DNA from: Thermomonas flagellata
GTDB taxonomy: Bacteria > Pseudomonadota > Gammaproteobacteria > Xanthomonadales > Xanthomonadaceae
Assembly (NCBI RefSeq): GCF_022419185.1
Contig: NZ_JAJOZK010000006.1
Coordinates: 1-64,000 of the forward strand
Direction: 5' to 3'
DNA length: 64,000 bases
Of the stretch, positions 49,372 to 58,586 are shown one piece after another. Positions within the stretch are counted from its first letter, which is position 1. The number at the start of each line of letters is the position of its first letter. Both the position numbers and the translations under genes were made by a program. The notes under the pieces were generated by a model that saw only the letters and a program-made list of their open reading frames with translations, was not told the origin of the DNA and did no database searches.

Positions 49372-50450
49372 ACCGACGCCCCGCTGCATTCGCCGGCCTC
49401 CGCGGCCGGCGCACGCGGCGGCGGCGGATCCAGCTCCGCGGCCAGCAGCGCGTCCACCCGCGCGGTCTCCTTCAGGAAGGCATCGTGGCCGTAGGGCGAG
49501 CGCAGGATCCGCAGCCGGCTGCCGGGGCCGAGCGCCTCCACCAACGCCACCGCATCCGCGAGCGGCACCAGGCGGTCGCCCTCGACCGCGATCACCGTGG
49601 TCGGCACCTGCACCTGCGCCGGATCGACCCGGTGCAGGTCGATCGATTCCGACAGCCGCAGCCACGCGGTCACCGCGGTGCGCGCCACGAAGCGCGCGCC
49701 GGCCGCCTCCAGATAGTCCTCGGCGGCCACCCGCACCCGCCCGTTGACCAGCCGCGGCGGCGCGGCGAAACGCTCGCCGAACTCCTCCGGGGTGCGATAG
49801 CTGAGCATCGCGAACTGGCGCGCCAGCGACAGCCCGGCCGCGTCCGCGCACTGCAACTGGCCGAGCGCGACCGCCTGCCGCTGCAGCGCGCGCCAGGCGC
49901 TGGCATAGGGATGCGGCCGGTGCGCGCCGCTGACCGCGATCAGCCGCTGCAACCGTTGCGGGTGGCGCGCCGCCAACTGCAGCCCGACCAGCGCGCCGTA
50001 GGAATAGCCGATGAACGCCTCCAGCCGCGGGATCGCCAGCGCCTCCAGCAGCAGCGCCAGCGCGTCGGCCTGGTCGGCGGTGTCCAGTGGTACGTCGAGC
50101 GTGCCGTCCGCGCCGAGGTAGTCCACGCCGAGCACACGCCGGCCGGGCGGGGCCAGGGTCCGGCCGGGATCGAGCAGGCCCTGGACCCAGCCCGGGCTCG
50201 GATCCTCCGCATGCGCCGCCGCATGCCGGTGCGCGGAGATGCCGCCGGCCAGCGCGACCACCGGCGCCTCCTCCGGCCCGACCAGTTCGTAGCGCAGGCG
50301 CACCCGCTGCGCGCCGGCATGGCGCAGCACCAGCACGGCGTCGAGTTCGCCGCGCCGGACCGGACCCGGCATCGGCAGGCCGGTGCGCATCGCGCCGATC
50401 GACGGCGGCGTCACGGCGGTGGCAAGCGGCGGGCGGTCGTGCTGGGGCAT
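49368..50450 (-). CDS. metX: MetX-type homoserine O-acyltransferase
   Basis: 360-residue alpha/beta-hydrolase-fold acyltransferase. VVALAGGISAHRHAA is the N-terminal part, the nucleophile is in FIGYSYGALVGLQLA, and the acid and histidine lie in EGDRLVPL and SPYGHDAFLKE. Xanthomonad MetX proteins often use succinyl-CoA rather than acetyl-CoA; the donor cannot be settled by eye. First gene of the met operon, with an 86-nt space between the SAM riboswitch and the ATG at 50450. Confidence 0.9.
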   Translation of the reverse strand: MPQHDRPPLATAVTPPSIGAMRTGLPMPGPVRRGELDAVLVLRHAGAQRVRLRYELVGPEEAPVVALAGGISAHRHAAAHAEDPSPGWVQGLLDPGRTLAPPGRRVLGVDYLGADGTLDVPLDTADQADALALLLEALAIPRLEAFIGYSYGALVGLQLAARHPQRLQRLIAVSGAHRPHPYASAWRALQRQAVALGQLQCADAAGLSLARQFAMLSYRTPEEFGERFAAPPRLVNGRVRVAAEDYLEAAGARFVARTAVTAWLRLSESIDLHRVDPAQVQVPTTVIAVEGDRLVPLADAVALVEALGPGSRLRILRSPYGHDAFLKETARVDALLAAELDPPPPRAPAAEAGECSGASV

Positions 50451-50536
50451 GGCGCGGCTCCGGTGGGATGAGGCCATCGGGCAGCGCGAGGATCCGGAAG
50501 GCCGGCGGTGCCGGCAGCGCGGGCGCCCGCCCGCGG

Positions 50537-50640
50537 CCATCTTCCGGGGACAGGGCCCCGCAGGACTTGGCACCGCGACCGCCTTGCGCGGTCCGGTTGC
50601 CCCGGCGTCCTCGGGCCTGTCCCTCAGCCGGTCTCGATGG
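50537..50640 (-). promoter_or_regulatory. SAM-I (S-box) riboswitch upstream of metX
   Basis: On the minus strand the RNA runs from CCATCGAGACC through GAGGGACAGGCCC and CCGGGGCAACC to GGTGCCAAGTCC, the conserved S-box core, then a P4 hairpin (CGGGG/CCCCG) and GGAAGATGG. GATGG closes helix P1 with the initial CCATC. All main consensus blocks occur in the right order. SAM binding should switch off metX-metB-hom. No T-run follows, so control of translation is more likely than intrinsic termination. Confidence 0.92.
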
Positions 50641-50647
50641 TGGCCGC

Positions 50648-50699
50648 AGCATGGACGCATCTGCGCCGCTTGTCAATCGCTTCATCCGAATGAAGCGAT
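50648..50699 (-). promoter_or_regulatory. met operon promoter with overlapping perfect inverted repeat
   Basis: TTGACA (50676-50671 on the minus strand) with a 17-bp spacer to CATGCT (50653-50648) predicts transcription starting close to the riboswitch 5' end. A perfect 10-bp inverted repeat, ATCGCTTCAT (50676-50685) and ATGAAGCGAT (50690-50699), touches the -35 box. It should block polymerase if bound. It also lies 18 bp from the divergent peptidase start. The binding protein is unknown. Confidence 0.6.
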
Positions 50700-50716
50700 C
50701 AAATAACCACCCGGGC

Positions 50717-51595
50717 ATGTCGACCCCCGCGGCGGGACATACTGGCCGCGTGCTCCCGCCCGCCCGTCCCGCGACCCCATTCCGACTGCGCGCCTGCGCG
50801 GTGCTGGCGGCGCTGGCCGCCGCGTGGCCGACCGCGGCGGCCGGGCCGTCCCTGGCAGCCAGCGAGGCCGAGGTCGTGCTGCAGGTGCTGCCGGAGGGCG
50901 AGGGCCTGCTGGTCGTGGCCGACAACCGCCTCGCCGGCCCGGTCGAGGTGCTGCTGTCGGCCCCGGGCCTGCCGCAGCTGGCGGCCGATCCCGCGCTGCC
51001 GGCGCGCGCCACGGTCGCCGCCGGCGCGCGTGAGCCGCTGGCGCGGCTGGATCCCGCCGCAGGCGTGGACCCCCTGCCCGCGCTGCGGCTCGCGGTGGTG
51101 CCGGGCGACCCGCGTGCCCGCCCGCGCGACGTGCTCTACCAGCGACCGGTCGCGGGCGGGCCGCCGCGCATCGACCAGGGCGAGGACGGCCCCTACAGCC
51201 ATGCCGACGCGGAGAACCGCCATGCCGTCGATTTCGCGGTCCCGGTCGGCACCCCGGTGCTGGCCGCGCGCGCCGGGGTGGTGATGCAGGTCGAGGCCCG
51301 CCATCGCGGCGGCGGGCTGGACCCGGTGCGCGACCGCGCGCGCGCCAACTTCGTGCGCATCCTGCACGACGACGGCAGCATGGCGCTGTATGCGCACCTC
51401 GCCCCGGGCGGCGTGCGCGTGCGCCCCGGCCAGGCGGTCGCCGCCGGCGAGCCGATCGCCTGGTCGGGCAACACCGGCTACAGCACCGGCCCGCACCTGC
51501 ACTTCGCGGTGCAGGTCAACCGCGGGCTCCGGCTGGTCTCGATTCCGTTCCGGATGCCCGGGGTGACCGCGCCCGCGGCACCCCGCGCGCCCTGA
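50717..51595 (+). CDS. Exported M23 (LytM-type) metallopeptidase
   Basis: 292 residues: signal segment (RACAVLAALAAAWPTAAAG, ending near residue 43), a beta-rich N-terminal domain, then the M23 domain with zinc-ligand motifs NRHAVDFAVPVGTPV (His-x3-Asp type) and GPHLHFAVQVN (His-x-His), plus LYAHLAPGGVRVRPGQAV. Zinc ligands are complete, so it may be an active peptidoglycan endopeptidase rather than an EnvC-like activator. Confidence 0.9.
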   Translation: MSTPAAGHTGRVLPPARPATPFRLRACAVLAALAAAWPTAAAGPSLAASEAEVVLQVLPEGEGLLVVADNRLAGPVEVLLSAPGLPQLAADPALPARATVAAGAREPLARLDPAAGVDPLPALRLAVVPGDPRARPRDVLYQRPVAGGPPRIDQGEDGPYSHADAENRHAVDFAVPVGTPVLAARAGVVMQVEARHRGGGLDPVRDRARANFVRILHDDGSMALYAHLAPGGVRVRPGQAVAAGEPIAWSGNTGYSTGPHLHFAVQVNRGLRLVSIPFRMPGVTAPAAPRAP

Positions 51596-51616
51596 GCGCG
51601 CGCCGCCGCAGTCAGG

Positions 51617-52261
51617 CTAGGGCGACACCAGGCCGCGCCGCGCGGCCTCGAGGGTGGCCTCGGCGCGACTGCCCACCGCGAGCTTGCGGTAGATCTCCTT
51701 GAGGTAGTCCGCCACGGTGTGCCGCGACAACCCCAGTGCCTGCGCGACCTCGGCCGCGGTCATGCCCTTGGCCACCAGGCGCAGCACCTCGGTCTCGCGC
51801 GCCGTCAGCGGCACCTCCTGCGGCGCGGCCGCGGGCTGGAAGTGCCGCAGCAGCCGCCGCGCGATCGAGGCCGACAGCGGCGGCTGCCCAGCCGCGATCC
51901 CGCGCAGCATCGCCGCCAGCGCAGTGCGGTCGTGGTCCTTGAGCACGTAGCCCTGGGCGCCGGCACGCAAGGCCGGGAACAGGTGCGCGTCGTCGTCGAA
52001 CACGGTGGCGACCACGCAGACGCAGGCCGGGGCCCGCTGCGCCAGCGCCGCGATCAGCGCGACGCCGCTGCCATCGGGCAGCCCAAGGTCGACCAGCGCC
52101 AGCTCGGGAGCGGGATCGAGCTGCGCCATCGCCTCGCCCAGGCTGCCGGCGCTTGCAACCGCGACCTCCGGGAAGGCGACTGCGACCGCCGCCTCCAGCC
52201 AGGCGCGAGCCTCCGGCTGGTCGTCCACCACCAGCGCGCGCCGGAACAGGGGCGCACTCAT
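51617..52261 (-). CDS. NarL/LuxR-family response regulator
   Basis: 214 residues: receiver with acidic pair VVDDQPEA, phospho-acceptor Asp58 in [13 protein letters not shown] and the lysine in GYVLKDHD; LuxR HTH at about 150-205 ([39 protein letters not shown]). Coupled by ATGA overlap to the adjacent histidine kinase gene. Likely the output of the three-gene kinase operon. Confidence 0.92.
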   Translation of the reverse strand: MSAPLFRRALVVDDQPEARAWLEAAVAVAFPEVAVASAGSLGEAMAQLDPAPELALVDLGLPDGSGVALIAALAQRAPACVCVVATVFDDDAHLFPALRAGAQGYVLKDHDRTALAAMLRGIAAGQPPLSASIARRLLRHFQPAAAPQEVPLTARETEVLRLVAKGMTAAEVAQALGLSRHTVADYLKEIYRKLAVGSRAEATLEAARRGLVSP

Positions 52262-52953
52262 CCGGCATCCTCCAGCGGCACCCGCAGCAGCACCTTGGCG
52301 CCGCCCCAGGTCCCCGGCTGCCAGTCGATCCGGCCGTGCAGCGCCTCGGCGCGCGCGCGCATGCTGCGCATCCCGGTCCCCGCCGCGGGCGCGGCCGCCA
52401 CGCCTGCGCCGTCGTCGGTCACGTCCAGCCACAGCTCGCCCGCCTGCAGGCGCACCCGGATCCGGATGCAGTGCGCCTGCGCGTGGCGGATGGCGTTGCT
52501 CAGGGCCTCGCGCACGATCCGGTGCAGGTGCAGGGCACGGCCGGTGTCGAGCACCGGATCGGGCAGATCGGGCGCCTGCTCCCAGCGCAACTCGCCGCCG
52601 ACCGCGGCCAGGCGCTGGCCGGCCTCGGCGCGGATGTCGGCCAGCACGTCGGCGAGGGTGCCGGGGGTGCCGCGCGAGCGCGTCACCACGTCGCGCAGGT
52701 CCTGCAGGATCGCGCGTGCGAGGTCCGCCTGCAGCGGCGACTCCGCGCGGTAGATCAGGGTCAGCAGCTTGGCGCCGAGGTCATCGTGCAGGTCGGCGTA
52801 GATGCGCTCGCGCTCCGCCGCGACCGCGGGCGCCGGATCCGGCGTCGGCGGCAGCGCCGCTTCGGCGCGCGGCCTCCGCCACAGCCGCCAGCCGAGCAGC
52901 AGGCAGCCCAGGCTCGCCGATAGCGCCCATGCCCACAGCAGGGGGGCCGCCAT
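52258..52953 (-). CDS. Minimal NarX-type sensor histidine kinase
   Basis: 231 residues: one N-terminal membrane helix ([18 protein letters not shown]), HisKA_3 with His56 in [17 protein letters not shown], and an ATPase domain ([37 protein letters not shown]). There is no periplasmic or other input domain, so a signal must come from a partner, plausibly the Ser/Thr kinase encoded 2 bp upstream. Confidence 0.9.
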   Translation of the reverse strand: MAAPLLWAWALSASLGCLLLGWRLWRRPRAEAALPPTPDPAPAVAAERERIYADLHDDLGAKLLTLIYRAESPLQADLARAILQDLRDVVTRSRGTPGTLADVLADIRAEAGQRLAAVGGELRWEQAPDLPDPVLDTGRALHLHRIVREALSNAIRHAQAHCIRIRVRLQAGELWLDVTDDGAGVAAAPAAGTGMRSMRARAEALHGRIDWQPGTWGGAKVLLRVPLEDAG

Positions 52954-52955
52954 GC

Positions 52956-55400
52956 TCAACCCTCCGCGTCCGGGAATTCGGCGCGCAGCGCCGCCGCCTG
53001 CGCGGCCAGGCCCAGCTGCGCATAGGCGCTGGCAAGCAGTTGCGCGGCTTCGCGCGTGCGCGGATGCGCCGGCCCCTGGCGCGCGCGCAGGGCGGCCAGC
53101 GCCGGTTCCAGGCGCGTGCGCGCGCGCGCCGGGTCGCCGAGGGCGAGGTCGGCGCGCGCGGCATTGGCGAGGATCGCCGGATAGTTGGGATGGTTGCGCC
53201 CCATCGCGTCCGGTGCCAGCGCCAACGCCGCGTCCCAGACCTCGCGCGCGGCGCGCGCCTGGCCGCTGCCGAGCAGGGCCAGGGCCAGCACGTTGCGCGC
53301 GGCGACTGTGTCCGCATCCGCCTGGCCCTGCTCGCCGGCGATCACCGCGCGCGCCAGTGCCTGCGCCTCGTCGTTGCGACCCTGCTTCTGCAGCGCGGTG
53401 GCCAGCATCACCCGCACCACCCGCCCGCTGCGCCCGCCGTCCTCGCCGCGCTGCTGCAGCGCCTGCAGTTCCTCGCGCAGCAGCGGCTCGGCCAGCTCCG
53501 GCCGGCCGAGGGTGTTGTAGGCCGCCGCCAGCTGCGAGCCCGCCGACAGCGTCAGCCGGTGCTGTGGCCCGTAGCGCGCGCGGCGCTTGGCGTGCACCTC
53601 GGCATACAGCGCCACCGCCTGCTCGAGCCGGCCCTGGCGGTGCAGGGTCTGGCCGAGCACCTTCTTGGTGTAGAGGGTCTGCGGGTGGTCCGCGCCGAGC
53701 CGCTGCGATTCGGAGGCCAGCACCTGCCGGATGAGTGCCTCGGCCTGGGCGAACTGCCCGGCGTTGTTGAGCGCGAAGGCAAGGTTGTGGCGCAGCACGT
53801 CGGTCAGTTCCGCCCGATCGGGCAGGCCAGCCAAGCGCGGGTCGGCCAGCAGGGCGCGGTCGAGCGCGATGGCCTCGTCCTGCCGGCCGGCCTGCTCCAA
53901 CCCCTGCGCACGCAGCACCCCGGTGCGCAGGGCCAGCGCCTGCGCCCACGGCTCGGGGCGGCGTGCCAAGCGCTGCTGCAGGGCGTCCGCGAGCGCGAGC
54001 GTGCGCGCGGGATCGTCGCCGCGCGCGGCGTCCTCCAGGCGCACGTAGTCGGCCTGCAGTTGCTCGCGGCTGTCGGCACCGAAACCCGCGCGCAGCCAGC
54101 CGTCGGCGCGGTCGAGCAGGGCCTGCGCCCGCGCGCCCTCGCCCAGCGCGCTCCAGGTCCGCGCCAGCAGCATCGCCACCTGCCCGCGCACGCGGGTCGC
54201 GTCGTGGCCGTCGCCCAGGGTGCGCTCGGCGCGCTGCAGGACTTCGCGCAGCGGCATGTCGGCGGAGCCGCCGGCATCCGGGTCGGCCTCCGCCAACATG
54301 CGCTCGACGAAGCCGTTGACCGCCGCCAGCTCGGCCACCCGCGCTTCGGCCTCGGCCAGGGCCGCGCGCGCCTGGCGTGCCGCGCGCACGCTGACCACGG
54401 TCGCCACCGACAGCGCCAGCACGATGCTGGCGACCGCCGCCGTCAACGCCCGGTGGCGGCGCACGAAGCGACCGGCCCGGTACAGCGCGGTCGGCGCGCG
54501 CGCCTGCACCGGGCGTGCCTCCAGCACCGCTTCGAGGTCGTCCGCGAAGGCGCCGGCGCTGGCATAGCGGCGCTCCGGCGCACTCTCCAGTGCCTTCATC
54601 ACCACCCGCTCGAGGTCGCCGCGCGCGCGCCGGTTGAGCCGCCCCAGCGGCAGCGGCGACTGCCGGCGGACCACGTCGAGCGCCTCGAACAGGGTCGATG
54701 TGGTCAGCTCCGGATGCGGCAGGCGGCCGCCGAGCAGCTCGTAGCCGATCGCGCCCAGCGCGTACACGTCGCTGCGCGCATCCGCGGCATGGCCCTGCCC
54801 GGCCAGTTGCTCCGGGCTCATGTACGGCAGGCTGCCGAGCACCTGCCCGGCCTGGGTCATCTCGCCGCGCGCGTCGTCCTGCAGGCGGGCGATGCCGAAG
54901 TCGAGGATCTTCGGCTGTCCGTGCGGGTCCACCAGCACGTTCGACGGCTTGAGGTCGCGGTGCACGATCCCGCGCTGGTGCGCGTAGTCCACCGCACGCG
55001 CCAGCCGGGCCAGCAGCGCCACCCGCGCGCGCAGGTCCGGCTGCGCCTGCTGCAGGTAGCGGCGCAGGTCCGGACCGCGCACCACCTCCAGCGCGAACCA
55101 CGGCGTCGGCAGCCCGCCCAGCTCCTCTTCGCCGGCGGCGTACAGGCGCACGATGCCGGGATGCTCGAGGCGGGCGAGGATCTCCACTTCCCTCCGGAAG
55201 CGCTCCAGCGCGCCGCGGGAGAGCCCGCGCACGACCTTGAGCGCGACCTCGCGCGGCGGATGCGCCTCGCGCGCGAGGTAGACCCGCCCCATCGCGCCCT
55301 CGCCGAGCAGGCCCAGGATCTCGTACGGGCCGATCCGCGGCGGCAGGCCGGCGCGCGCCTGCGCCTGCGGATCCAAGCCCTGCGTGGCGTCGTCCTGCAT
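52956..55400 (-). CDS. Membrane Ser/Thr protein kinase with TPR-like C-terminus
   Basis: 814 residues. Hanks-type kinase at about 25-290: [12 protein letters not shown], Lys55 in [14 protein letters not shown] with Asp149, DFG at 167-169, and [10 protein letters not shown] membrane helix lies at about 319-338, and the C-terminal 450 residues are helical TPR-like repeats ([38 protein letters not shown]). ATG at 55400 is preferred to GTG at 55424 because GGGGAAGG is just upstream. The TPR part should be periplasmic if the helix spans once. Confidence 0.92.
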   Translation of the reverse strand: MQDDATQGLDPQAQARAGLPPRIGPYEILGLLGEGAMGRVYLAREAHPPREVALKVVRGLSRGALERFRREVEILARLEHPGIVRLYAAGEEELGGLPTPWFALEVVRGPDLRRYLQQAQPDLRARVALLARLARAVDYAHQRGIVHRDLKPSNVLVDPHGQPKILDFGIARLQDDARGEMTQAGQVLGSLPYMSPEQLAGQGHAADARSDVYALGAIGYELLGGRLPHPELTTSTLFEALDVVRRQSPLPLGRLNRRARGDLERVVMKALESAPERRYASAGAFADDLEAVLEARPVQARAPTALYRAGRFVRRHRALTAAVASIVLALSVATVVSVRAARQARAALAEAEARVAELAAVNGFVERMLAEADPDAGGSADMPLREVLQRAERTLGDGHDATRVRGQVAMLLARTWSALGEGARAQALLDRADGWLRAGFGADSREQLQADYVRLEDAARGDDPARTLALADALQQRLARRPEPWAQALALRTGVLRAQGLEQAGRQDEAIALDRALLADPRLAGLPDRAELTDVLRHNLAFALNNAGQFAQAEALIRQVLASESQRLGADHPQTLYTKKVLGQTLHRQGRLEQAVALYAEVHAKRRARYGPQHRLTLSAGSQLAAAYNTLGRPELAEPLLREELQALQQRGEDGGRSGRVVRVMLATALQKQGRNDEAQALARAVIAGEQGQADADTVAARNVLALALLGSGQARAAREVWDAALALAPDAMGRNHPNYPAILANAARADLALGDPARARTRLEPALAALRARQGPAHPRTREAAQLLASAYAQLGLAAQAAALRAEFPDAEG

Positions 55401-55433
55401 GCCCTTCCCCGAAAGCGGCCCCACCCCAGCCGG

Positions 55434-55439
55434 TATAAT
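55434..55439 (+). promoter_or_regulatory. Consensus -10 box of prfC, leaderless start predicted
   Basis: TATAAT, a perfect -10 hexamer in a very GC-rich context, ends 6 nt before the prfC ATG at 55446. Transcription would begin on or next to the start codon. No ribosome site can fit, and a convincing -35 box is not visible. Confidence 0.55.
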
Positions 55440-55445
55440 TCCACA

Positions 55446-57047
55446 ATGTCAGACGTCGCCACCGAAGCCGCGCGCCGGCGCACCTTCGCCATCATCTCCC
55501 ACCCCGACGCGGGCAAGACCACCCTCACCGAGAAGCTGCTGCTGTTCGGCGGGGCGATCCAGATGGCCGGCAGCGTCAAGGGCCGCAAGGCCGCGCGCCA
55601 CGCGACCTCCGACTGGATGGCGCTGGAGAAGGAGCGCGGGATCTCGGTCACCAGCTCGGTGATGCAGTTCCCCTACGCCGGACGCATCGTCAACCTGCTG
55701 GACACCCCCGGCCACGCCGACTTCGGCGAGGACACCTACCGCGTGCTCACCGCGGTGGACTCCGCGCTGATGGTGATCGACGTGGCCAAGGGCGTGGAGG
55801 AGCGCACCATCAAGCTGATGGAGGTCTGCCGCCTGCGCGACACCCCGATCATGACCTTCGTCAACAAGCTCGACCGCGAGGGCAAGGACCCGGTCGAGCT
55901 GCTGGACGAGATCGAATCGGTGCTCGGCATCCAGTGCGCGCCGGTGACCTGGCCGATCGGCATGGGCAGCCGCCTGAAGGGCGTGGTGCACCTGGTGACG
56001 GGCGAAGTGCACATGTACGAGCCGGGCCGCAACTTCACCCGCCAGGATTCCACCATCTTCCCGTCGCTGGAGGCGCCGGGGGTGGAAGCCGCGATCGGCG
56101 CCGATCTCCTGGCCGAGCTGCGCGAGCAGCTGGAACTGGTGCAGGGCGCCAGCCATCCGTTCGATGCCGCAGCCTACCTCGCCGGCCGGCAGTCGCCGGT
56201 GTTCTTCGGCTCGGGCGTGAACAACTTCGGCGTGCAGCCGCTGCTGGACTTCTTCGTCGAGCATGCGCCGGCGCCGCGCGCGCGCGCCACCACCACCCGC
56301 GAGGTGCTGGCCAGCGAGCCGAAACTCACCGGCTTCGTGTTCAAGATCCAGGCCAACATGGACCCGCAGCACCGCGACCGGGTGGCCTTCATGCGCATCT
56401 GCTCCGGCGAGTTCCGCGCCGGCATGAAGGCCTTCCACGTGCGCAGCGGCAAGGAGGTCAAGCTGGCGAACGCGCTGACCTTCATGGCCTCCGACCGCGA
56501 GATCGCCGACAGCGCCTTCCCCGGCGACGTGATCGGCATCCACAACCACGGCACCATCGCGATCGGCGACACCTTCAGCGAAGGCGAGCCGCTGGCCTTC
56601 ACCGGCATCCCCAGCTTCGCGCCGGAGCTGTTCCGCCGCGCGCGCCTGCGCGATCCGCTCAAGCTCAAGCAGTTGCAGAAGGGCCTGGCGCAGCTGTCCG
56701 AGGAAGGCGCGACCCAGTTCTTCAAGCCGCTGATGAGCAACGACCTGATCCTCGGCGCGGTCGGCATGCTGCAGTTCGACGTGGCCGCCTACCGGCTGAA
56801 GGACGAATACGGGGTCGAGGCCGCGTTCGAGCCGGTGCAGGTCGCCACCGCGCGCTGGATCCGCTGCGACGACGCGCGCGCGCTGGAGGAATTCCGCGAG
56901 AAGAACGCGCTGCACCTGGCGCTGGATGCCGCGGGCGCCCTGGTCTACCTCGCGCCCTCGCGAGTCAACCTGCAACTGGCGCAGGAGCGCGCGCCCAAGG
57001 TGCAGTTCCTGGCCACCCGCGAACACGCGCAGGCCGTCGCGGTCTGA
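55446..57047 (+). CDS. prfC: Peptide chain release factor 3
   Basis: 533-residue translational GTPase that removes RF1/RF2 from the ribosome after termination. G1 [17 protein letters not shown]2-region [14 protein letters not shown]3 [10 protein letters not shown] and G4 FVNKLDREG are all present; the C-terminal RF3 part includes [20 protein letters not shown]. The start follows a consensus -10 directly. Confidence 0.97.
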   Translation: MSDVATEAARRRTFAIISHPDAGKTTLTEKLLLFGGAIQMAGSVKGRKAARHATSDWMALEKERGISVTSSVMQFPYAGRIVNLLDTPGHADFGEDTYRVLTAVDSALMVIDVAKGVEERTIKLMEVCRLRDTPIMTFVNKLDREGKDPVELLDEIESVLGIQCAPVTWPIGMGSRLKGVVHLVTGEVHMYEPGRNFTRQDSTIFPSLEAPGVEAAIGADLLAELREQLELVQGASHPFDAAAYLAGRQSPVFFGSGVNNFGVQPLLDFFVEHAPAPRARATTTREVLASEPKLTGFVFKIQANMDPQHRDRVAFMRICSGEFRAGMKAFHVRSGKEVKLANALTFMASDREIADSAFPGDVIGIHNHGTIAIGDTFSEGEPLAFTGIPSFAPELFRRARLRDPLKLKQLQKGLAQLSEEGATQFFKPLMSNDLILGAVGMLQFDVAAYRLKDEYGVEAAFEPVQVATARWIRCDDARALEEFREKNALHLALDAAGALVYLAPSRVNLQLAQERAPKVQFLATREHAQAVAV

Positions 57048-57116
57048 GCGCCCGCAACGCCAGCGGTTCGTGGTGCGCCTGTCGAACCATGCAGGGACTG
57101 CCCCACGACGCGCCCA

Positions 57117-57134
57117 GGCGCCCGCACGGGCGCC
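57117..57134. terminator. Hairpin between convergent prfC and CBS-protein gene
   Basis: GGCGCCC (57117-57123) and GGGCGCC (57128-57134) form a perfect 7-bp stem with a 4-nt loop, 7 bp from the CBS gene stop. It probably ends transcripts from both sides, though no T-run is present. Confidence 0.45.
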
Positions 57135-57140
57135 GCGCGG

Positions 57141-57569
57141 TCAGGACGCGATGTAGCGCTGCAGTTGCTCCAGCTGCTGCTGCTGTTCCTCGATCACCGC
57201 CTTGACCAGGTCGCCGATCGACAGCACGCCGACCACCTGGCCCTGTTCCAGCACCGGCAGGTGGCGGATGCGGCGGTCGGTGACCAGCTGCATGCAGTGC
57301 TCCACGGTGTCGCCCGGCGCCACCGTGGCCAGTTCGCCGGTCATGATCTCGCGCACCGGGGTGTCCTGCGAGGCGCGCCCGAGCAGCACCACCTTGCGCG
57401 CGTAGTCGCGCTCGGACACCAGCCCGACCAGGCGCGGCCCGTCCATCACCAGCAGCGCGCCGATGCCGTGCGCGGCCATCCGCCGCAGCGCCTCCAGCAC
57501 CGGCGCATCCGGCGCGATCGCGTGGACTTCAGGGGACTTGTCCGCCAGCAGTTGCCGTACCGTGCGCAT
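57141..57569 (-). CDS. CBS-pair domain protein
   Basis: 142 residues formed by two CBS motifs (VLEALRRMAAHGIGALLVMD; VEHCMQLVTDRRIRHLPVLE) and a Gln-rich tail (EEQQQQLEQLQ). CBS pairs bind adenosyl nucleotides; no effector domain is attached. AAGGAGA lies 6 nt before the ATG at 57569 and is inside the end of the upstream glycosyltransferase gene, giving a 41-nt overlap. Confidence 0.9.
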   Translation of the reverse strand: MRTVRQLLADKSPEVHAIAPDAPVLEALRRMAAHGIGALLVMDGPRLVGLVSERDYARKVVLLGRASQDTPVREIMTGELATVAPGDTVEHCMQLVTDRRIRHLPVLEQGQVVGVLSIGDLVKAVIEEQQQQLEQLQRYIAS

Positions 57570-58569
57570 GGGATTCTCCTTGCGTTGCGGGGGACTGCGG
57601 CAAGCATACGCCCGCCGGCGGGCGCCAGTCCTCCACCAGGTACAGCGGGCGCTGCTTGGCCTCCTCGTACAGCCGCCCGAGGTACTCGCCGATCAGCCCG
57701 AGCGCGATCAGCTGCACCCCGCCAAGCAGCAGGATGACCGCCATCAGCGAGGGCCAGCCGGCCACCCGATCGCCCCACAGCAGGGCCTTGACCACCACCC
57801 AGGCGGCGTAGGCGAAGGCCAGCAGCGCGGTCGCCAGCCCGAGGTAGGTGGCCACCCGCAGCGGGGCGGTGGAGAAGCTGGTGATGCCCTCCAGCGCGAA
57901 GTTCCACAGCTTCCACAGGTCGAACTTGCTGGCGCCGGCCACCCGTGGCCCGCGCCGGTAGGGGATGGCGGCGCGGCGGAACCCGACCCAGCCGAACAGG
58001 CCCTTCATGAAGCGGTGGCGCTCGCGCAGGGTGCGCAGCGCGGCCAGCGCGCGCGGCGACAGCAGCCGGTAGTCGCCGGTGTCGCGCGGCACCGGGGTGC
58101 GCGAGAGCCGCCCGATCACCCGGTAGAACAGGTGCGCGCTGGCGCGCTTGAGCCAGCCCTCGCCGTCGCGCCCGGTGCGGGTGCCGTGGATGTCGTCGTA
58201 GCCCTCGCGCCACTTGGCCAGGAAGGCCGGCAGCAGCTCCGGCGGGTCCTGGCCGTCCGCATCCACGATGAAGGCCGCACCGCGGGTGACATGGTCCAGC
58301 CCGGCGGTCAGCGCCGCCTCCTTGCCGAAGTTGCGCGACAGCCGCAGCAGCGCGACCCGCGCATCCTGCGCCTGCAGCCCCTGCAGCACCTCCCAGGTGC
58401 CGTCGCTGCTGCCGTCGTCGACGTACAGCACGCGCGCGGCCAGGCCGTCGGCCTCGGCCGCGGCCAGCGCGGCCTGCACCCGCGGATGCAGCAGCGGCAG
58501 CGCCGCGGCCTCGTTCCAGGCCGCGACCACCACGGTGACGCAGCGCTCCTCGACGGGCAGCTCGTGCAT
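57529..58569 (-). CDS. Membrane glycosyltransferase family 2 (DPM1/GtrB type)
   Basis: 346 residues: a cytosolic GT-A domain (VTVVVAAWNEAAALPLL; YVDDGSSDGTWEVL; metal motif VDADGQDPPE) followed by two C-terminal membrane helices (LGLATALLAFAYAAWVVV; LMAVILLLGGVQLIALGLIG). Such enzymes usually charge undecaprenyl phosphate with a sugar for envelope modification. The sugar is unknown and no flippase is adjacent. Confidence 0.9.
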   Translation of the reverse strand: MHELPVEERCVTVVVAAWNEAAALPLLHPRVQAALAAAEADGLAARVLYVDDGSSDGTWEVLQGLQAQDARVALLRLSRNFGKEAALTAGLDHVTRGAAFIVDADGQDPPELLPAFLAKWREGYDDIHGTRTGRDGEGWLKRASAHLFYRVIGRLSRTPVPRDTGDYRLLSPRALAALRTLRERHRFMKGLFGWVGFRRAAIPYRRGPRVAGASKFDLWKLWNFALEGITSFSTAPLRVATYLGLATALLAFAYAAWVVVKALLWGDRVAGWPSLMAVILLLGGVQLIALGLIGEYLGRLYEEAKQRPLYLVEDWRPPAGVCLPQSPATQGESHAHGTATAGGQVP

Positions 58570-58586
58570 GCGCGGATCGTGCCCGA

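Noticed and set aside
50671-50699. Assigning the met operon inverted repeat to MetR or MetJ
   Set aside because: MetR sites have TGAA-N5-TTCA, the opposite arm order, and MetJ boxes are tandem AGACGTCT-like units. Neither matches, so the regulator is left unnamed.
52005-55445. Long plus-strand frame upstream of prfC that would extend RF3 by more than 1100 residues
   Set aside because: It is antisense to the clear Ser/Thr kinase, histidine kinase and regulator genes. RF3 starts normally at 55446.
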